This document shows positions 40,396 to 53,200 of a stretch of 64,000 nucleotides of DNA, piece after piece. Each line of letters starts with the position of its first letter. The stretch's first letter is position 1. Made by a program: the position numbers and the translations under genes. The stretch comes from Trochalopteron elliotii (lineage: Eukaryota; Chordata; Aves; Passeriformes; Leiothrichidae): the NCBI GenBank assembly GCA_024734555.1, contig JANPWX010000119.1, positions 574,521 through 638,520 on the forward strand, given 5' to 3'. A model generated the notes under the pieces. That model was not told the DNA's origin. It did not search any database and saw only the letters and a program-made list of their open reading frames with translations.

Positions 40396-40980
40396 GAGGC
40401 AAGGAACCGACCAAAAAACAAAACAAAACAAAACAAAACTTCTCTCTAGGACTGGCCACCCTTCTTAAAGCCATGGTAGGCAAGCAAGCTTCCTTCCCAT
40501 CAGTCTTACTACAGTCCCCAGCAGGGCCCAGAAGGTGCTCACCAGGCTCGTGATGAAGTGGGAAACTTAAATCACAAAGCTGTCGATTTTAATGTTTTGC
40601 TCAGATAATTCAGTCTTTTTCAAGGAGCAGAGTGAACAAGGCTGCCGATGCATATTGTTCAGACACAGATTGCTATTCACCATGATCTCACTGGCTTTGT
40701 GTTCAAGGCTGAACATGTGAACAGAAAGTAAACTCAGATGCATGGCTATGTATAAAATAGACAGATGAAGGCAAGAGCAATGCATGGAATTTACCCCCAA
40801 GGCCCTTGGTGTGTATATTTTTATTATTTCCACTCTAACTGAAAAAGCTTTGACAGAAAGTAGGGCTGTAATGGATTAAGTTCACTCCTTTCAAAAGGAT
40901 CAGGAATCAAAATGAGAAAACAATTTTACATGGAATATAAACCTAAAAAGAGAATAAAAAAATCATACAAACTGAAGCGG
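40383..40980 (+). other. TNFAIP8L3: Probable TNFAIP8L3 3' UTR
   Basis: Non-coding sequence after the TGA. It contains an (AAAAC)n run at 40412-40439 and an AATAAA at 40953-40958 that is a plausible polyadenylation signal. The true 3' end cannot be fixed without transcripts; a longer UTR is possible. Confidence 0.45.
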
Positions 40981-43900
40981 GAGAAAATCTAAAGATCTGC
41001 TCTATGAAGCAACAGTTCCATCAGTTTAGTTTTATACCTCCTAACAACAGAAAGAAGGTTTCATTTTAATTTGAAAAGCAGCTCAGTGGTTCAAGCTCAA
41101 AGATAGGTGAAGTAGTACAGCAGTTCCCCTGCTCTCAGGGCTTGTGTACTGGGTAACATCAGGTGAGTTCAGACTGAAGGTTGTGCTGCTCTTACTGTTC
41201 TGCCCGACAGAACAAAATGCTCTTTGTGAAGGTTTTGAAATGGCCCTTGTGAGGAGCAGCACGCCTGAGACACCAACATTTACACCCCTGATCCTCAAAA
41301 TATTCAGCCCTTTGGTTTGATGTACCCATGACATTTGTGCCTACAGTAAATCAGAGGTGGGATACAAAGGAACCCCATCCACTATTCGTGCAGTGCCTCC
41401 AAGTGTAGCATATCCACAGTAGTCAAAAGAGAACAGCCTTAGTGACTCTGGTGAGTTTCTGGAGTGAGTTTTTGTTCAGAATGTTTTCAGTGAATTTTCT
41501 GGGTTTTTTTGAAACAAAATATAGTGATGTCTTCAAGCAGAAAACATTTTGCCAATCGAGAGTGGGCTTTGTACAGTCATGGTTGGACACAGGGAGTGTG
41601 GGAGCAGAGTGGATGCTCTGGCTGCCACTTGCAGAACCTGGGTAGGTGCAGACTGACCCAGAGTGAAAAACACACATTCAGAAATCTCTCCTCTGCTTGT
41701 CCTCTCCATCTTATCCTCCAGACCCATCTCTATGTCCTGACACTGCAGTATCAGGAACCCTGTCCTTTCAGCTGACACAGAGAGCAGACAGTGCCAGAAT
41801 CTGGGGGTAATACCTTCCATATCATGTATGCTATGATAGAGAGATGTATGTATCTGAAAGTTGACAAAGACAAGAAAATATATTTGAAAGCCATTTGAAA
41901 GCCATTCCTCTCTAAGGGGAGTTTACACGTTGATCACTCATTACTTTAGGATAAGAAAAAACAATGTGTCTCATTTAAATACATTCTTGAATACTATGGT
42001 GTTAAGAAAAAAGCTGTTCAAAATTCTTATTCTTCTGTCTTTCCTCACCCCAGAGTAACTATATTTTATCTCTTGCAACAGCAGTTTTTACTGTCATACC
42101 TTTATAGAGCTGAGAATACACATACCCAGGGCATGTACTCACTTGGGTTGTCCTATATGAATTTTTATCTGCTCCCAGGAGAACTCATTTGAAGCACAGT
42201 AAAAATGAGACATTGGCAGAACAGTTTTTAATGGTGTAAATTTCCCCCACGTATTTCCTTTGACCATTAAAAGTAGATTTAGTCACAAAGATGGAAAACT
42301 CCTTTGCAACACAGAAATGAGACAGCAACATTTGAGGTTGCAAAGTTCAGCCAGTTGCAGAGCCATATTTACCTGCATCATTACCTGCATTTCTTCCAGG
42401 CATGTTTTTGTCAACTGATGCTTTTGAACAGTATTTCTTGTATCCAACGCTCCTGTCCCAGTGCACATGTCAGATTTTGTGTGTTTCATTTGTGGCAAAC
42501 AAATTTAAGTTCTTCTTTTAAAGCCAGAAAAAGATTATTCAACATTCAAGATGTCTAAAGGAAAGGGATATCCTGTATTTGTGACTTTTTGTGTGTTTCA
42601 AGTATCAATATTCAGACTCTGGTATTTTAAACACACCAGCTGAACATCTGTTGTTTTATTTAAAAATAATCTGAGTAGCCTTAAGGAAAGATATGTTTTC
42701 AAGTATTTCTCATACTTGCATATCCTGTATATTCATTGTTTACTTTTGTACTTGTAGCTTGGTATGTAACAACATTGCTAAAATATGGGCAATGTTCAGG
42801 TCACCTTAAATATATTATGTATTATCACATTTGTGGATTAAAAATGTGTGATTACTGCCCTTTTTGTTTCCTTTTGATTTATTTATCCTACCACCTCTGT
42901 TGTATCACAAGCACATGCCAGCAGCAAAAGAGAGATACTAGCAGCCAGAATCTCACTCTTCCAAGGACCTTCTTGCACATTTCCCATGATAGATTCAGCC
43001 CAGTTTAGCTTGATGTGTTTTAAGGTAGATGGAAGACACATTCCTGACAGATTTCACAGCCCTGTCCTAAACATGGAGGTGTTGGAACCTACCAGAATGT
43101 TTTAACAGCAAGCATTTATTCTCCTGTCCTTATTCCCAGAAAAGGCAAACTGTTTTGGCTGAAAGAGCTCAGGATTTGCAAACAACTCACATGGCAATTA
43201 TACTGAAAGCAATGAAATACTGGCACAAAGAGAAAATTGTGCCACTAGCTTAAAATCAAAGTTTAAAGCAATCTCCTTAAGTGGTGCTTTATGCCTTCCT
43301 GCTGCTAAAACATTGCTGTCAGGTTAATTTTATGAATCACATCATGGCAGGACACAATATTCTTTGCTCCATCACTGCCAACTTTATTATATAAAGACAA
43401 GAATGTTAATGTTCAAGAAACTCTCCTGGGAGTGACCACTTCTGACATGTTAATGATATGGTGCCTGTGCCACAGAGCTGCACATCACACTGAACATGGG
43501 ATCTGATCTGTGCTAGAGAAATGTTCTGAGACACACACAGAAAGAGCTGGCCCTGAAGAGAACCAAGCAGTAAAGCACAATTAAGTTTCACCACAGCAAC
43601 AGAAATGCAAAAAAAGCAAGTTTTAACTGGATGACTTAAGCAGGTCTATTTTTGTTTTTACATAAATCAATGCCAGAAAAAGACCATGCACAGTCTTACC
43701 CACACAGAAAAAGATAATACAGCTTTTTATGCTGAAAAACTACTGGTGGGACTCTACAGGAGAGAAACATTTTTTTTCTGATATTTAGAAACCATCATTT
43801 ATGGTTTCTAAATGGTGTCATTTATGAGCTACTTGTAAGTACAGGAAAACCTCAAGATAGTGCCATCCATTACACAAATTTACTCTTTTGGGTCCTTAGA

Positions 43901-45040
43901 GAATGAGGAGGATTTGGGAATACTTAGCAGAAAGTAATACAATTAAACAGATTTAATCTGTATCTAAGAGAACACCCTGCCTCACAGTGCCATGTTGCAC
44001 TTCCTCCACTTTTCCTGCCTAAGTATTTGTTTTAGTGAAAATACCTGAAAATACTTGAGGTAAGGAGGCAGAAGCTGACAAAATAGCTGAAATATGGATC
44101 CAATACAATCACTTTCCTGCTGACTCCCAATTGTCCAGAACCCACAGGGCACACAGCAGTAGAACAGAGGCCTCCTGGTACCTCAGGGTTTGGTGCAGTC
44201 TCTGTTAACCTGCCAGTTCAGCACAGACTGAGTGGCCTCTGGCTGCCTCTTGAACCAGCTCCTTCCTGCAAACTGGTGATGTGCTCTCTTCCTTCTAGCC
44301 TCCTTCTTTGAACCTTCTTTCCCTTCCTGGAAAAGAGATTCATCTTTCAAGATGAACCAAGCCACAATGAAAATTGTAACACTATGGAAGATGAGGATGC
44401 TCAGGACAGAATTTTCAATACAGAACTAGATGGAATAATATTCCTTTGTAGAGTTACCTCTGCAGTCCTGTTTCTGAGACAACCTGAGACAACCAAGATC
44501 AGGATTGCCAGCACTGAAACACTGAGGTTCTCCAGGGCCTGAGCTCCCACCTCAGCCAGGACTCCTGTTACACAGCAGCAGCTTTTTTACACCAAAGAGC
44601 CTGGAGGGCTCAGCTCAGGGCTGCAACCACCTTCAGTTCAGCCAATGTCACACTGCCCAAGCTCCCAATTCCACAGCAGAGGCTTATGTTTGAACTTCAA
44701 AATATGCTGTTCATAACAAGAGATACTGAAATCTCCTGTGATGCCTAAAAACAAAATCACATTCTGGCAGTATGCCAAGAAAAAGGACTGGATAATGTGA
44801 GCTGGCACACAATTGCTGCTTAAAAAGCAGTCCTTCACTGGTTTGACATCTCCAACTGAGAAACAGGACATTTAGATTATTAATGGATTCAAGACTTCTG
44901 TGATGTTACACTCTTCATCACTGTTCAGATGCAGAGAAACAATTAAAATAGAAACTAGTTCTTCATATGCAGAAACGCTGCTACATGTGATGGAAAAGAA
45001 CATGCAGCAAGTACCAAACTAATTTTTTTAAATAAAACTG
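40981..45040. other. Intergenic region between convergent genes
   Basis: No supportable exon. It separates the 3' ends of TNFAIP8L3 (+) and AP4E1 (-). It contains the perfect inverted repeat at 43783-43813, a duplicated GAAAGCCATTT phrase at about 41884-41905 and otherwise unremarkable AT-rich DNA. Confidence 0.55.
43783..43813. repeat. Perfect 13-bp inverted repeat, 5-nt loop
   Basis: ATTTAGAAACCAT (43783-43795), a 5-nt spacer CATTT, then the exact complement ATGGTTTCTAAAT (43801-43813). It would form a hairpin in RNA from either strand or a small cruciform in DNA. Confidence 0.85.
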
Positions 45041-45043
45041 GAT

Positions 45044-47038
45044 TTTATTAAACTGCAAGAAATGCAAATATGGTGATAGATTCAGAACAGTATCTGTTGG
45101 GCAATCCAAAAATAAAGACTGACACAGGTACAATGCCCTGCAAACTCCTTTAAGTGATGTTACCATAAAGCAATTAGGATCAGAATACTGACAGCTTAAC
45201 ATACACTATTTATACAGTGAAAAAGGTTACAGAGAACATTACATTAACAACAGAAGGCATTGTTGTCTTTGCAGTTCTTTAAACACCAGGACACAGAACA
45301 TCTCCTTGCTGAAATGGTTTAAATGCATAGGCCACAAACAGATATTTGTATTAGAGTTTCTATGATTACAGAAGTCCAATTGCATAACACAAGTCTGATT
45401 TACCAGCAGGGAAAATCGTCTGCTGGAAATTATTCCACTATAAATCAGTTTTCATTTATATAAACTGTCTTGAAGTGCCAAGTAAACATTAAGGTATGCA
45501 GAACATTAAATATATTTACAGGTTCAGTGCACTTTAAATTCCCCAGTAAGAGGGTCAGAAACAACAATTAAAAAGGAACTTTGCTTGGATGATTATACTT
45601 GTAATAACACAAGTAGCTTGACTTAAAAAAAGAAAATTGCCATCAGCACATTAACATTCTTACAACAATTCATGGACATTTACCAAAACATCAGCAAAGT
45701 AAAAGAATACTTTATTTTCCTTTACAACCAGTGCTTATCAGGTGAGAATCAGTAATGCTGAAATATGAGTTTCCTTGTTACTATTAAACAAAGGAGAGAA
45801 TTTCACCACAGAATCCCTCTATACCATGTCTGAACTGTGTGTACAATCTTGGATGCTTAAATAGAAAACACGACCAGCTATAAATAACACTAACCAGTAC
45901 TATTTTTCATTTAGCATCTAAATAAATTAAGATTGCTGGATTTTCAAGACTGTGAGGTTACTTCAGGAAGGGGAGACAATTTGCTCAGACATTTTCCATG
46001 TTTCTGCTCTGATTTAATCCCTCATGCCTTGCTGCAGTTCCCAGCCATGCACACACACACAGCCACATCTCTGCAAGTCAGACCTCTGGTGAGTCATACT
46101 GAGGCTATAAATAATTAGGAGTAAAAATAAATGGAAGTTTTCCCCTTGTGAATTTTCATGCACGGGGATTTTGCCCAGATTAAATTTACAGGGTGGACTG
46201 GAAAGCAATGAACATGTTCACTGCCCAGCAATCAAGGAGTCAACATGTCCACAGCCAAGTCCCCCAGCTCAGTCACCTCAGACCTGATCCACATGGAACT
46301 TCACCTCAGACATGCACAAACACTCAGTGACTGCACAGATCCCTGTGGAGAGGGAATGAGACTGAAATGTGGGGCAGGAGGAACTGCAGACAGGAACTAA
46401 CCTGAGTAGATAATCCCCCAGGAGATGCTTCCAAACAATTTCACATGCCTGACTCCTATTAAAAACCTATTTAGATATTATCCCTTCCACGGTAAATATC
46501 AAAGATCATGGGAAGTGTTTTGCTCCCTAGAATCTTTTAAATGTTTTAAAACCATGCATTTGTTGCTACATAAGTTATTTTATATAACCACCAATATGGG
46601 TCTTGTTGCCAGCAGTACTTACAAATAGCTTTAGAAAAATTATCAAAATAAAATTAGATAACTGATCAAGTCTGACCTCATAATGGAAATATGTTTTCTT
46701 CAAAATCATATTTAAGTAGTTGCCATGAAGAATAAGTGTTGGCATCTATAAAAGCTGTGTAATAAAAATAAATACTTTCAGTCATTTACAACAAAATTAA
46801 TATACATTTCACTTACACAGGTAACAATACTTTAATGTACTGTACAGTCCTGAGCATGTTTTTGCAGGGGTAATTTAGGTCACCATTTTTCCCCCCATAA
46901 GTCCACTTGGACATTGCCAGCTGGAAGAAAACTTTTAATACTTGAAGAAGCAGTATCTTAGTTTAGCTTTGGTAATTATCTGTGCAACTGTATAAATCTT
47001 TGATTTGCTTTCACACACCAAACAGATTAAGGCAAGCA
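45044..47038 (-). other. AP4E1: Probable AP4E1 3' UTR
   Basis: Sequence downstream of the AP4E1 stop on the minus strand, without further exons. Candidate AATAAA signals (TTTATT on the plus strand) are at 45711-45716 and 45044-45049, giving 3' UTRs of about 1.3 or 2.0 kb. ATTAAA variants at 46831-46836 and 46934-46939 would give much shorter forms. Confidence 0.4.
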
Positions 47039-47208
47039 CTATTGTTGTGAGGATTCCTCCATCACCTTCTGACACTGATAGAGCAAACCATCTGGAAGAG
47101 CAGCACAGGGGGATCTGAACCACAGGGCCAGCATCCCTGAGTGGGTTCTGCAGTGCAGCAGGCAGGGCACAGATGGGAGGAGCTGGCAGGCCAGGATTCC
47201 CTCATTGC
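47039..47208 (-). CDS. AP4E1: AP4E1 window-exon 19 (terminal coding exon)
   Basis: 170 coding nt, acceptor TCTCTCAG. Encodes NEGILACQLLPSVPCLLHCR, then ALWFRSPCAALPDGLL, then YQCQKVMEESSQQ and TAG. The human protein ends Met-Glu-Gly-Ser, so this one is a few residues longer. Confidence 0.96.
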
Positions 47209-50200
47209 CTGAGAGAACACAGGGGAAAATGAAGTAACAACCAGCAATTAACAACTGCTAGAGCTGACTTCTTAGAAAATGCACCTTTACACTCCATGTC
47301 TGCTGTTTTACCTCTAACTCATGGAACACGTCACCACAAATCACGCCCAGCTTCAGATTTGTCACACAGCCTCATTCTCTGTCTGTCCTACCCAAAACTC
47401 TTCACTGTGCATGATTTCTCCCTTGTAAAATCCACTGTTTCCTGAATACCTTTCAATCACCTTCCCCCAGACCCCTGAGTGAGGCAAACAAAGTCCATGG
47501 GACACCAGCCCCCTGTTTACCACGCTCACAAACATTTCCTGCCTTAACCTGTAAGATGCTCTCTTCCCTGCACTTGTTTTCCTGGGACAAGTTACCCTCT
47601 GAGCAACCCCACAACATCCTTTCACTTACCTATAATGTCAACTCTGTGGAGTTTCAGCTTCTGTTGCAGTGTGTCCAGGGCTGCTGAAAGGGAATTATGG
47701 CAGGATGACATTTTTATATTCTGTTTCACATCATTGGAAAGGGACAGCCACAGCTTCCCAAAGTCTTCTGTTGTCATTTCCATTGGCCTGGAAGGGAATT
47801 CACCACATTTCTTAGCCAAATAATATATATAAATCAGAATACCTTTGGCCTCAAAAAACCCCATGTATATGGAAGCAGGTGGACAATAGAGCATGCAATA
47901 AGTAAATACATATTAGTCTAATCAAACCTCTCCTCTTTCCAGCTTAACATTTAAAAAGGTTTCTACTCCTTGCTTTACATTTCTAAATTGAAGACAATTA
48001 ATTTTCAAATTTCACTTCAAAAGAAACGTCTGTTGGACAAAGAACACTTGTTTTTTCTTACTCCTAAAAGAAATGCAGTGTTCAAAAATGAAAAGAATGA
48101 GCTTACTTCTTCCTCTGCAAAAGCTGTCAATCTTTACATACAATTTTCTGGTCTCTGCACTGAAACCACTTGTTTCCTCTTGACATGTTTACATCATGCC
48201 ATATTTTAAAGCATCATGTCCTTCTGTTCTGTTAGGCTCCTCAAAAACAGTTACTGTCAATATTCTCCCTGCCTTTGTACTTCTTGCTAGAACTTTACCC
48301 CTTTTTTTGCAAGTGTAAAATAACCCTTTATTATCTTTACCAGCTATCTCAGATTTGAATTAGCTGCTCAAGGTGATGCTTTATATTTTCACAGTCAATA
48401 CTCAAATCATCCTACCCTTGTCTAACACTGAGCTGAACACAAGTGCTTTTAAAAAGTGCAGCTTATTTTATTTACCTGATGAAGTCCATCAATGATAAGG
48501 TTACTGAAAATTCCAGGCGAGTTTCCATCTCTGACTGGTAACTAACAGAGCCAGAAAGAATTGCCTGTGTACAGACTTTGCTCATCCTCACACATTTCTG
48601 GCAATGTTCCACACTTTGAGCTTCAATTACAGGAAACTGGGAGGTGGCACTCTCCAAAATCTATATAATGTCATAAAAGGAATAAAGAACATAAGTCTTG
48701 CTGTCAAGCTGTGCAAGTGATTCAGATACAGCTATAAAACTGTGTAAGTGCCTTTTACTTCTGTTGATTTTTCTTGGAGTATTTGACAAGTGAACAGAGC
48801 TACCATTTCTCAGCCCTCCTGAAGGATAAATCAATCATTAACATCTACAAACATTCTAGGAATTGCATAGCACCAGTGAAATTGATCTCTGCCAACTGGC
48901 TTCTCCCAGCTCCAAAGAACTGCACTAAGAACCTGAATTCTGTAGCTCAGTCCCAACATAAACTAACACACAAGCAGGCAGCATCACAACATACCTCAAG
49001 CTATATGCTAAAAGCAAGAAGTTGAGAAAACATCCCTAATAAAAAGGAGGATTTCTAGATTACTCAGCAGTCCCTGGCTCTGCAAACAAAGTGGTAACAG
49101 GAATTCCATCCTTGGTGGTGGTCTCGGTGGGAATTTAAGTGAGTTACAAGAAAAATCTAGACAGGAGGTGCTCACTCTCTATCAATGCCAGGACAAGTTT
49201 GATTCAAGTCAGAAATGGAAAGCAAAGGGACTCCATAACCAATTAGCAGTTCCTTGATTAAGTCAATTCTAAAAGAAACAATTAGTTTAATTCCTTTTAT
49301 CTGATTATCACTTCCTGAGTTGTTTAATAATTCTGTGCTTCTTTCAGCAAAGTCTGTGGATAGTCATACCAATTGGCAATTCCTAAATATCTTTCCAAAT
49401 ATTTAAATGAAGTTTTAATTATGACTATAACATGCTTTCTTACCAATCATATTTAAATCCCTAATGTAGCCAATGTAAAAAAATAAACTGATCAACTCCT
49501 CTGCACCCTCAACTAAATGCATGAGAGTGAACCATGACTGATGCCTTTGAAAACAAAACTGAAAGTTTACTAAATTTGGTGTCAGGAAAGCATGGTGTTT
49601 GCTTATCAGGTAAATAATCAATAAATGAATGCACAAGCACAACAGTCACACCCAGACAAAAGAAAGTTACACAGTGAGGTGAACTCAGGTCACACTGCTC
49701 CATGCTGTATGTAAACCACTGAGGTTTTGCTTTTGGTTTAGTCTTTGCATTCAAAATGGAAAAATCACACATATTCGTTATACAGAGGCAAACAAAATCA
49801 AGATGAATTGAACAAGTGAGAGGCTAAATTTTATAACCAATGGTGGGAAGTTTGTAGAGAGATTCCTTCCAAAAATATGTAATAGCTGTACAACAGGTTT
49901 TAAGGAAATACTCTGGAAAAAGGCATGGCTATCACATTAAACCAAACACTGCACAGTTAAATGCAAGCAAAAAGCAAGAAGTTCCCAGTGAATTTAAAAT
50001 ACAATGGAAACAAAGTTTCTTACCTGAAAGTGTTCTGTTTCTTCAAACACTAAGTTCACAGCATGAAGTGCAGAAGTGGTTTTATTTGAAACAAAAAGAA
50101 CAAGCAACAGAGAGTCATCTGTCCACACCTTACACAAATGCAGAGCTAAGGCATCACTCTGGCAAAGTCCCACTCCTTCAGAGTGAGGAAGCCCTTCAAG

Positions 50201-53200
50201 CTCTTCTGGTAAGGAAGGGACCAATGGTGTTTCACTGGCACTTTCACATTGAGCACTTAGAGAAGGCTGAAAAATTTCAATATTACTATCAGCAAACAAG
50301 GATGACTGTGACAGCCTGTTAGCTGAAAGTCTGTCATCCAGCACGGATTTTCTGAGGGACTGAGGTGTTTCAAATGCTAAACTGTCTTCTGCAACATCTG
50401 AAGAACAAGGGGAGGCTTTCCTTAACCTTGTGTGCAAACTTCCCTCAGAGTCTTCCATATCAACAGGCACTGTATCAAGTAAGGGGCCAAAATCTGAAGG
50501 AGCACTGTTCTGGAAGTCTGATGCCTCCTCACTCAACTGTTGAGTTTCATTTATCTTTGATTTCCTTTTGAACTTCTGAGTAGCTGTGTCTGCTTTGCCC
50601 ATCTGAAAAGAGGAAAAAAAAATGGGTGGAAAAGTTCCTAGCAAGCAGCTGTGTTACTGTTAATACCATGCAACAGTGAGGAAGGACCAAGGAATCAAAA
50701 CAGATAAACACAAATAGATTCCAAACATTTTAATGGATCCAGGGGTTTGCTGTACCCTCACAGAGTACTAAATTAGTTTATAATGCAAGAACTCCTCTAG
50801 ATTCTCTTAACAAACTAAAAGCTCTTACTGAAGACTAAGCAAAGGTAGTTTCTGGTTAACCAGTGCTAAGGGCCAAGATCAGAGCTGACTAATATGATGC
50901 CAGTCTTAAAAATATTACCTAATAGTGAATTCTTTTATGTTCCACATACTACCATACATAAATTAAAAATGGTCTTGACATAGGGTGTCAAATTCAAGCC
51001 TTACATCCAAATGAATGGTGACAGCTCTGCAAGGCTGGGTCAAGGAATAATTGTTCAGGAAAAGTGACACAAACTCGGAGCACAAGATGTGACCAGAGGA
51101 AAGTTCTAGTTACCAAATCAGATCTGCCTCAGAGGTTGCTTCATCAAACTGTTTCAGGTTGCAATAAGAAATCATACTGCAAAAGCAATTCTTAATAGTT
51201 TTTCAGTGACTTGGGGGGAGGTTTGTCTTATCACTAACTTGATCTCCATTTGTATACAAGTATCTATAATTTTAAACAAGACCATATGTAAACTTTAAAC
51301 TGTTAAGTCTCAAAAGAATCACTTACCAGGCTGACACCAGCACTCGATCCCAGCCCAATGAACAAAGTTGATGCTAACTGCTGCTTCTCTTTGTCCTCCT
51401 CAGACAGGCTGGCACCTTGGTCAGGCTGCAATGCAGGAGGCTCCCCCACCTGCCCTGCTAATAAGCTGCCACAAGGCACTGCCTGTGGCTCGTTTCCTTT
51501 GCCTGTTTTGTTTTCTTTCTTTGGAAGGTAACCTTCTTTTCCCCACAGCTTGCGTACTCCCTCCAGTTTCAGAGTATTTGTCCTAAAAAGGCAAACAAAG
51601 CAGGATCAGCCACGTGGATATGCTCATAAAAACATGCCAACATTTAAACACCATTCACTGCTTTAGTACTTTGATAGACGAGAGTGAGCAGTAAAATATA
51701 AAGATTCTGGAAAGGTTTCCTGCAAACCAGTTTCACAGAGTATAAATGAAGTCATTAATTTGTATGAAACTGTGGATATGGAATGAATGTGTAGTGCATT
51801 AAAAATGAAAGGAGCATCTTACACTGCAAACCTTAGCCTCGCTTCTATCTTTTAGAAAAAGAAAGATGGCAGAAAAAATAGTAAACAATGTGATCATCAG
51901 GCAATCCTGTCCCCATTTTATTGCATTAACTACCACCTAAACTGCAATCTGTGAAGGCAGAAGAGTCTGACCACATCAGCTATTTCCCTAGTTATTACAC
52001 TGATGCCACCACCTGATTTTCTTGTGATAGAAGTTTCCAAGTTCAACTGCACTCTTTCTAGTTCCATGCAATGAAGCAACAAAGACCCATGATACTGACA
52101 AGAGCAGAAGCTTAAATGTCCTTCACTTCAAACACAAATTAACTCACTCTTTGTGCCCTGTCTCAGCACTATTCACAGATGTATCAGAGCCAAAAGATAA
52201 ACCAGTGGGGGACTGTCTGCCAGTGACACCAGATGAGGACACACTTGAAGCAAAGGACAATCCATAAGGTTCAAAATTCAGAGCTGCAAGACAAACAATT
52301 TTAAAATTACAAGGAGCCATAAAAAAAAGGAAGCATGAAATCTATTTTCTGAAAATAGATATCCCTGTACTGCTGGGCTTCTCAGGATTTCACTTTAATA
52401 ATCCCCATAAATTTCAAATCCTGTAGACCAGCAAGGATTACAGTAAGATTTTCTCACCTGCAGAACAATCTACATACATCAGCTAGACAGAGGTGGAACT
52501 AAAACTTAAGTTGAACTTAGCTCTTGTCTACAGATAAGAGCTGCATTAGGATACTATTATTTTAAGATAAATTAACTATACACTTAAACTGTTAATACTT
52601 ATCGGGTAATTTACCAGTATTCAATAAATGCAGTAAACTGTCACCTTTTTCCTGAGAAAGCTTCTCCTCTTGTCTCTGGTGATGAGGCTTATATGGTGCT
52701 GCACCATGACCAAGTCCCTCAGCCACAAATCCATCCAGAAAAGATAAGGAAGCATCGACCTACACAGAATTAAAATGAATGAAAAGCCATGAAAACATTT
52801 GCTCTATGTGAGCCTGATGTTACCAGAAGCAGATTGTGTCTTATCAGCAAATCTTCATGTCACATCTCCCATATCTACCAGTTAAAATGCTACATGGACA
52901 GAATCTTTTCCAGCATTTACTGTGGAAATTTCACAGTCAAAATCAGTAGTTTTTAAACAGGAGGCAAACCCTTTGAATTCAAAAGCAGTACTGTATCACT
53001 AAAGCAGGCCTACCTCATCTTTGAAAAAACAAAAGACAACTAAAAATAAACCAGAGTATGAAATGATAATTTTGCTAAAAGCTACTCCAGCTTACTTAAC
53101 TAAACCACCATGGTTCTTTATCTTTCAGTACAGAACACTATGATTCATCCCATATGCCTGGAAAAGTGCTTCTGAAAACTCACTTTAAGCAGACTTGCAG

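Noticed and set aside
39909..40436. 175-codon open frame antisense to the TNFAIP8L3 exon
   Set aside because: It mirrors the GC-rich third codon positions of the real exon. There is no splice or promoter context and no known product.
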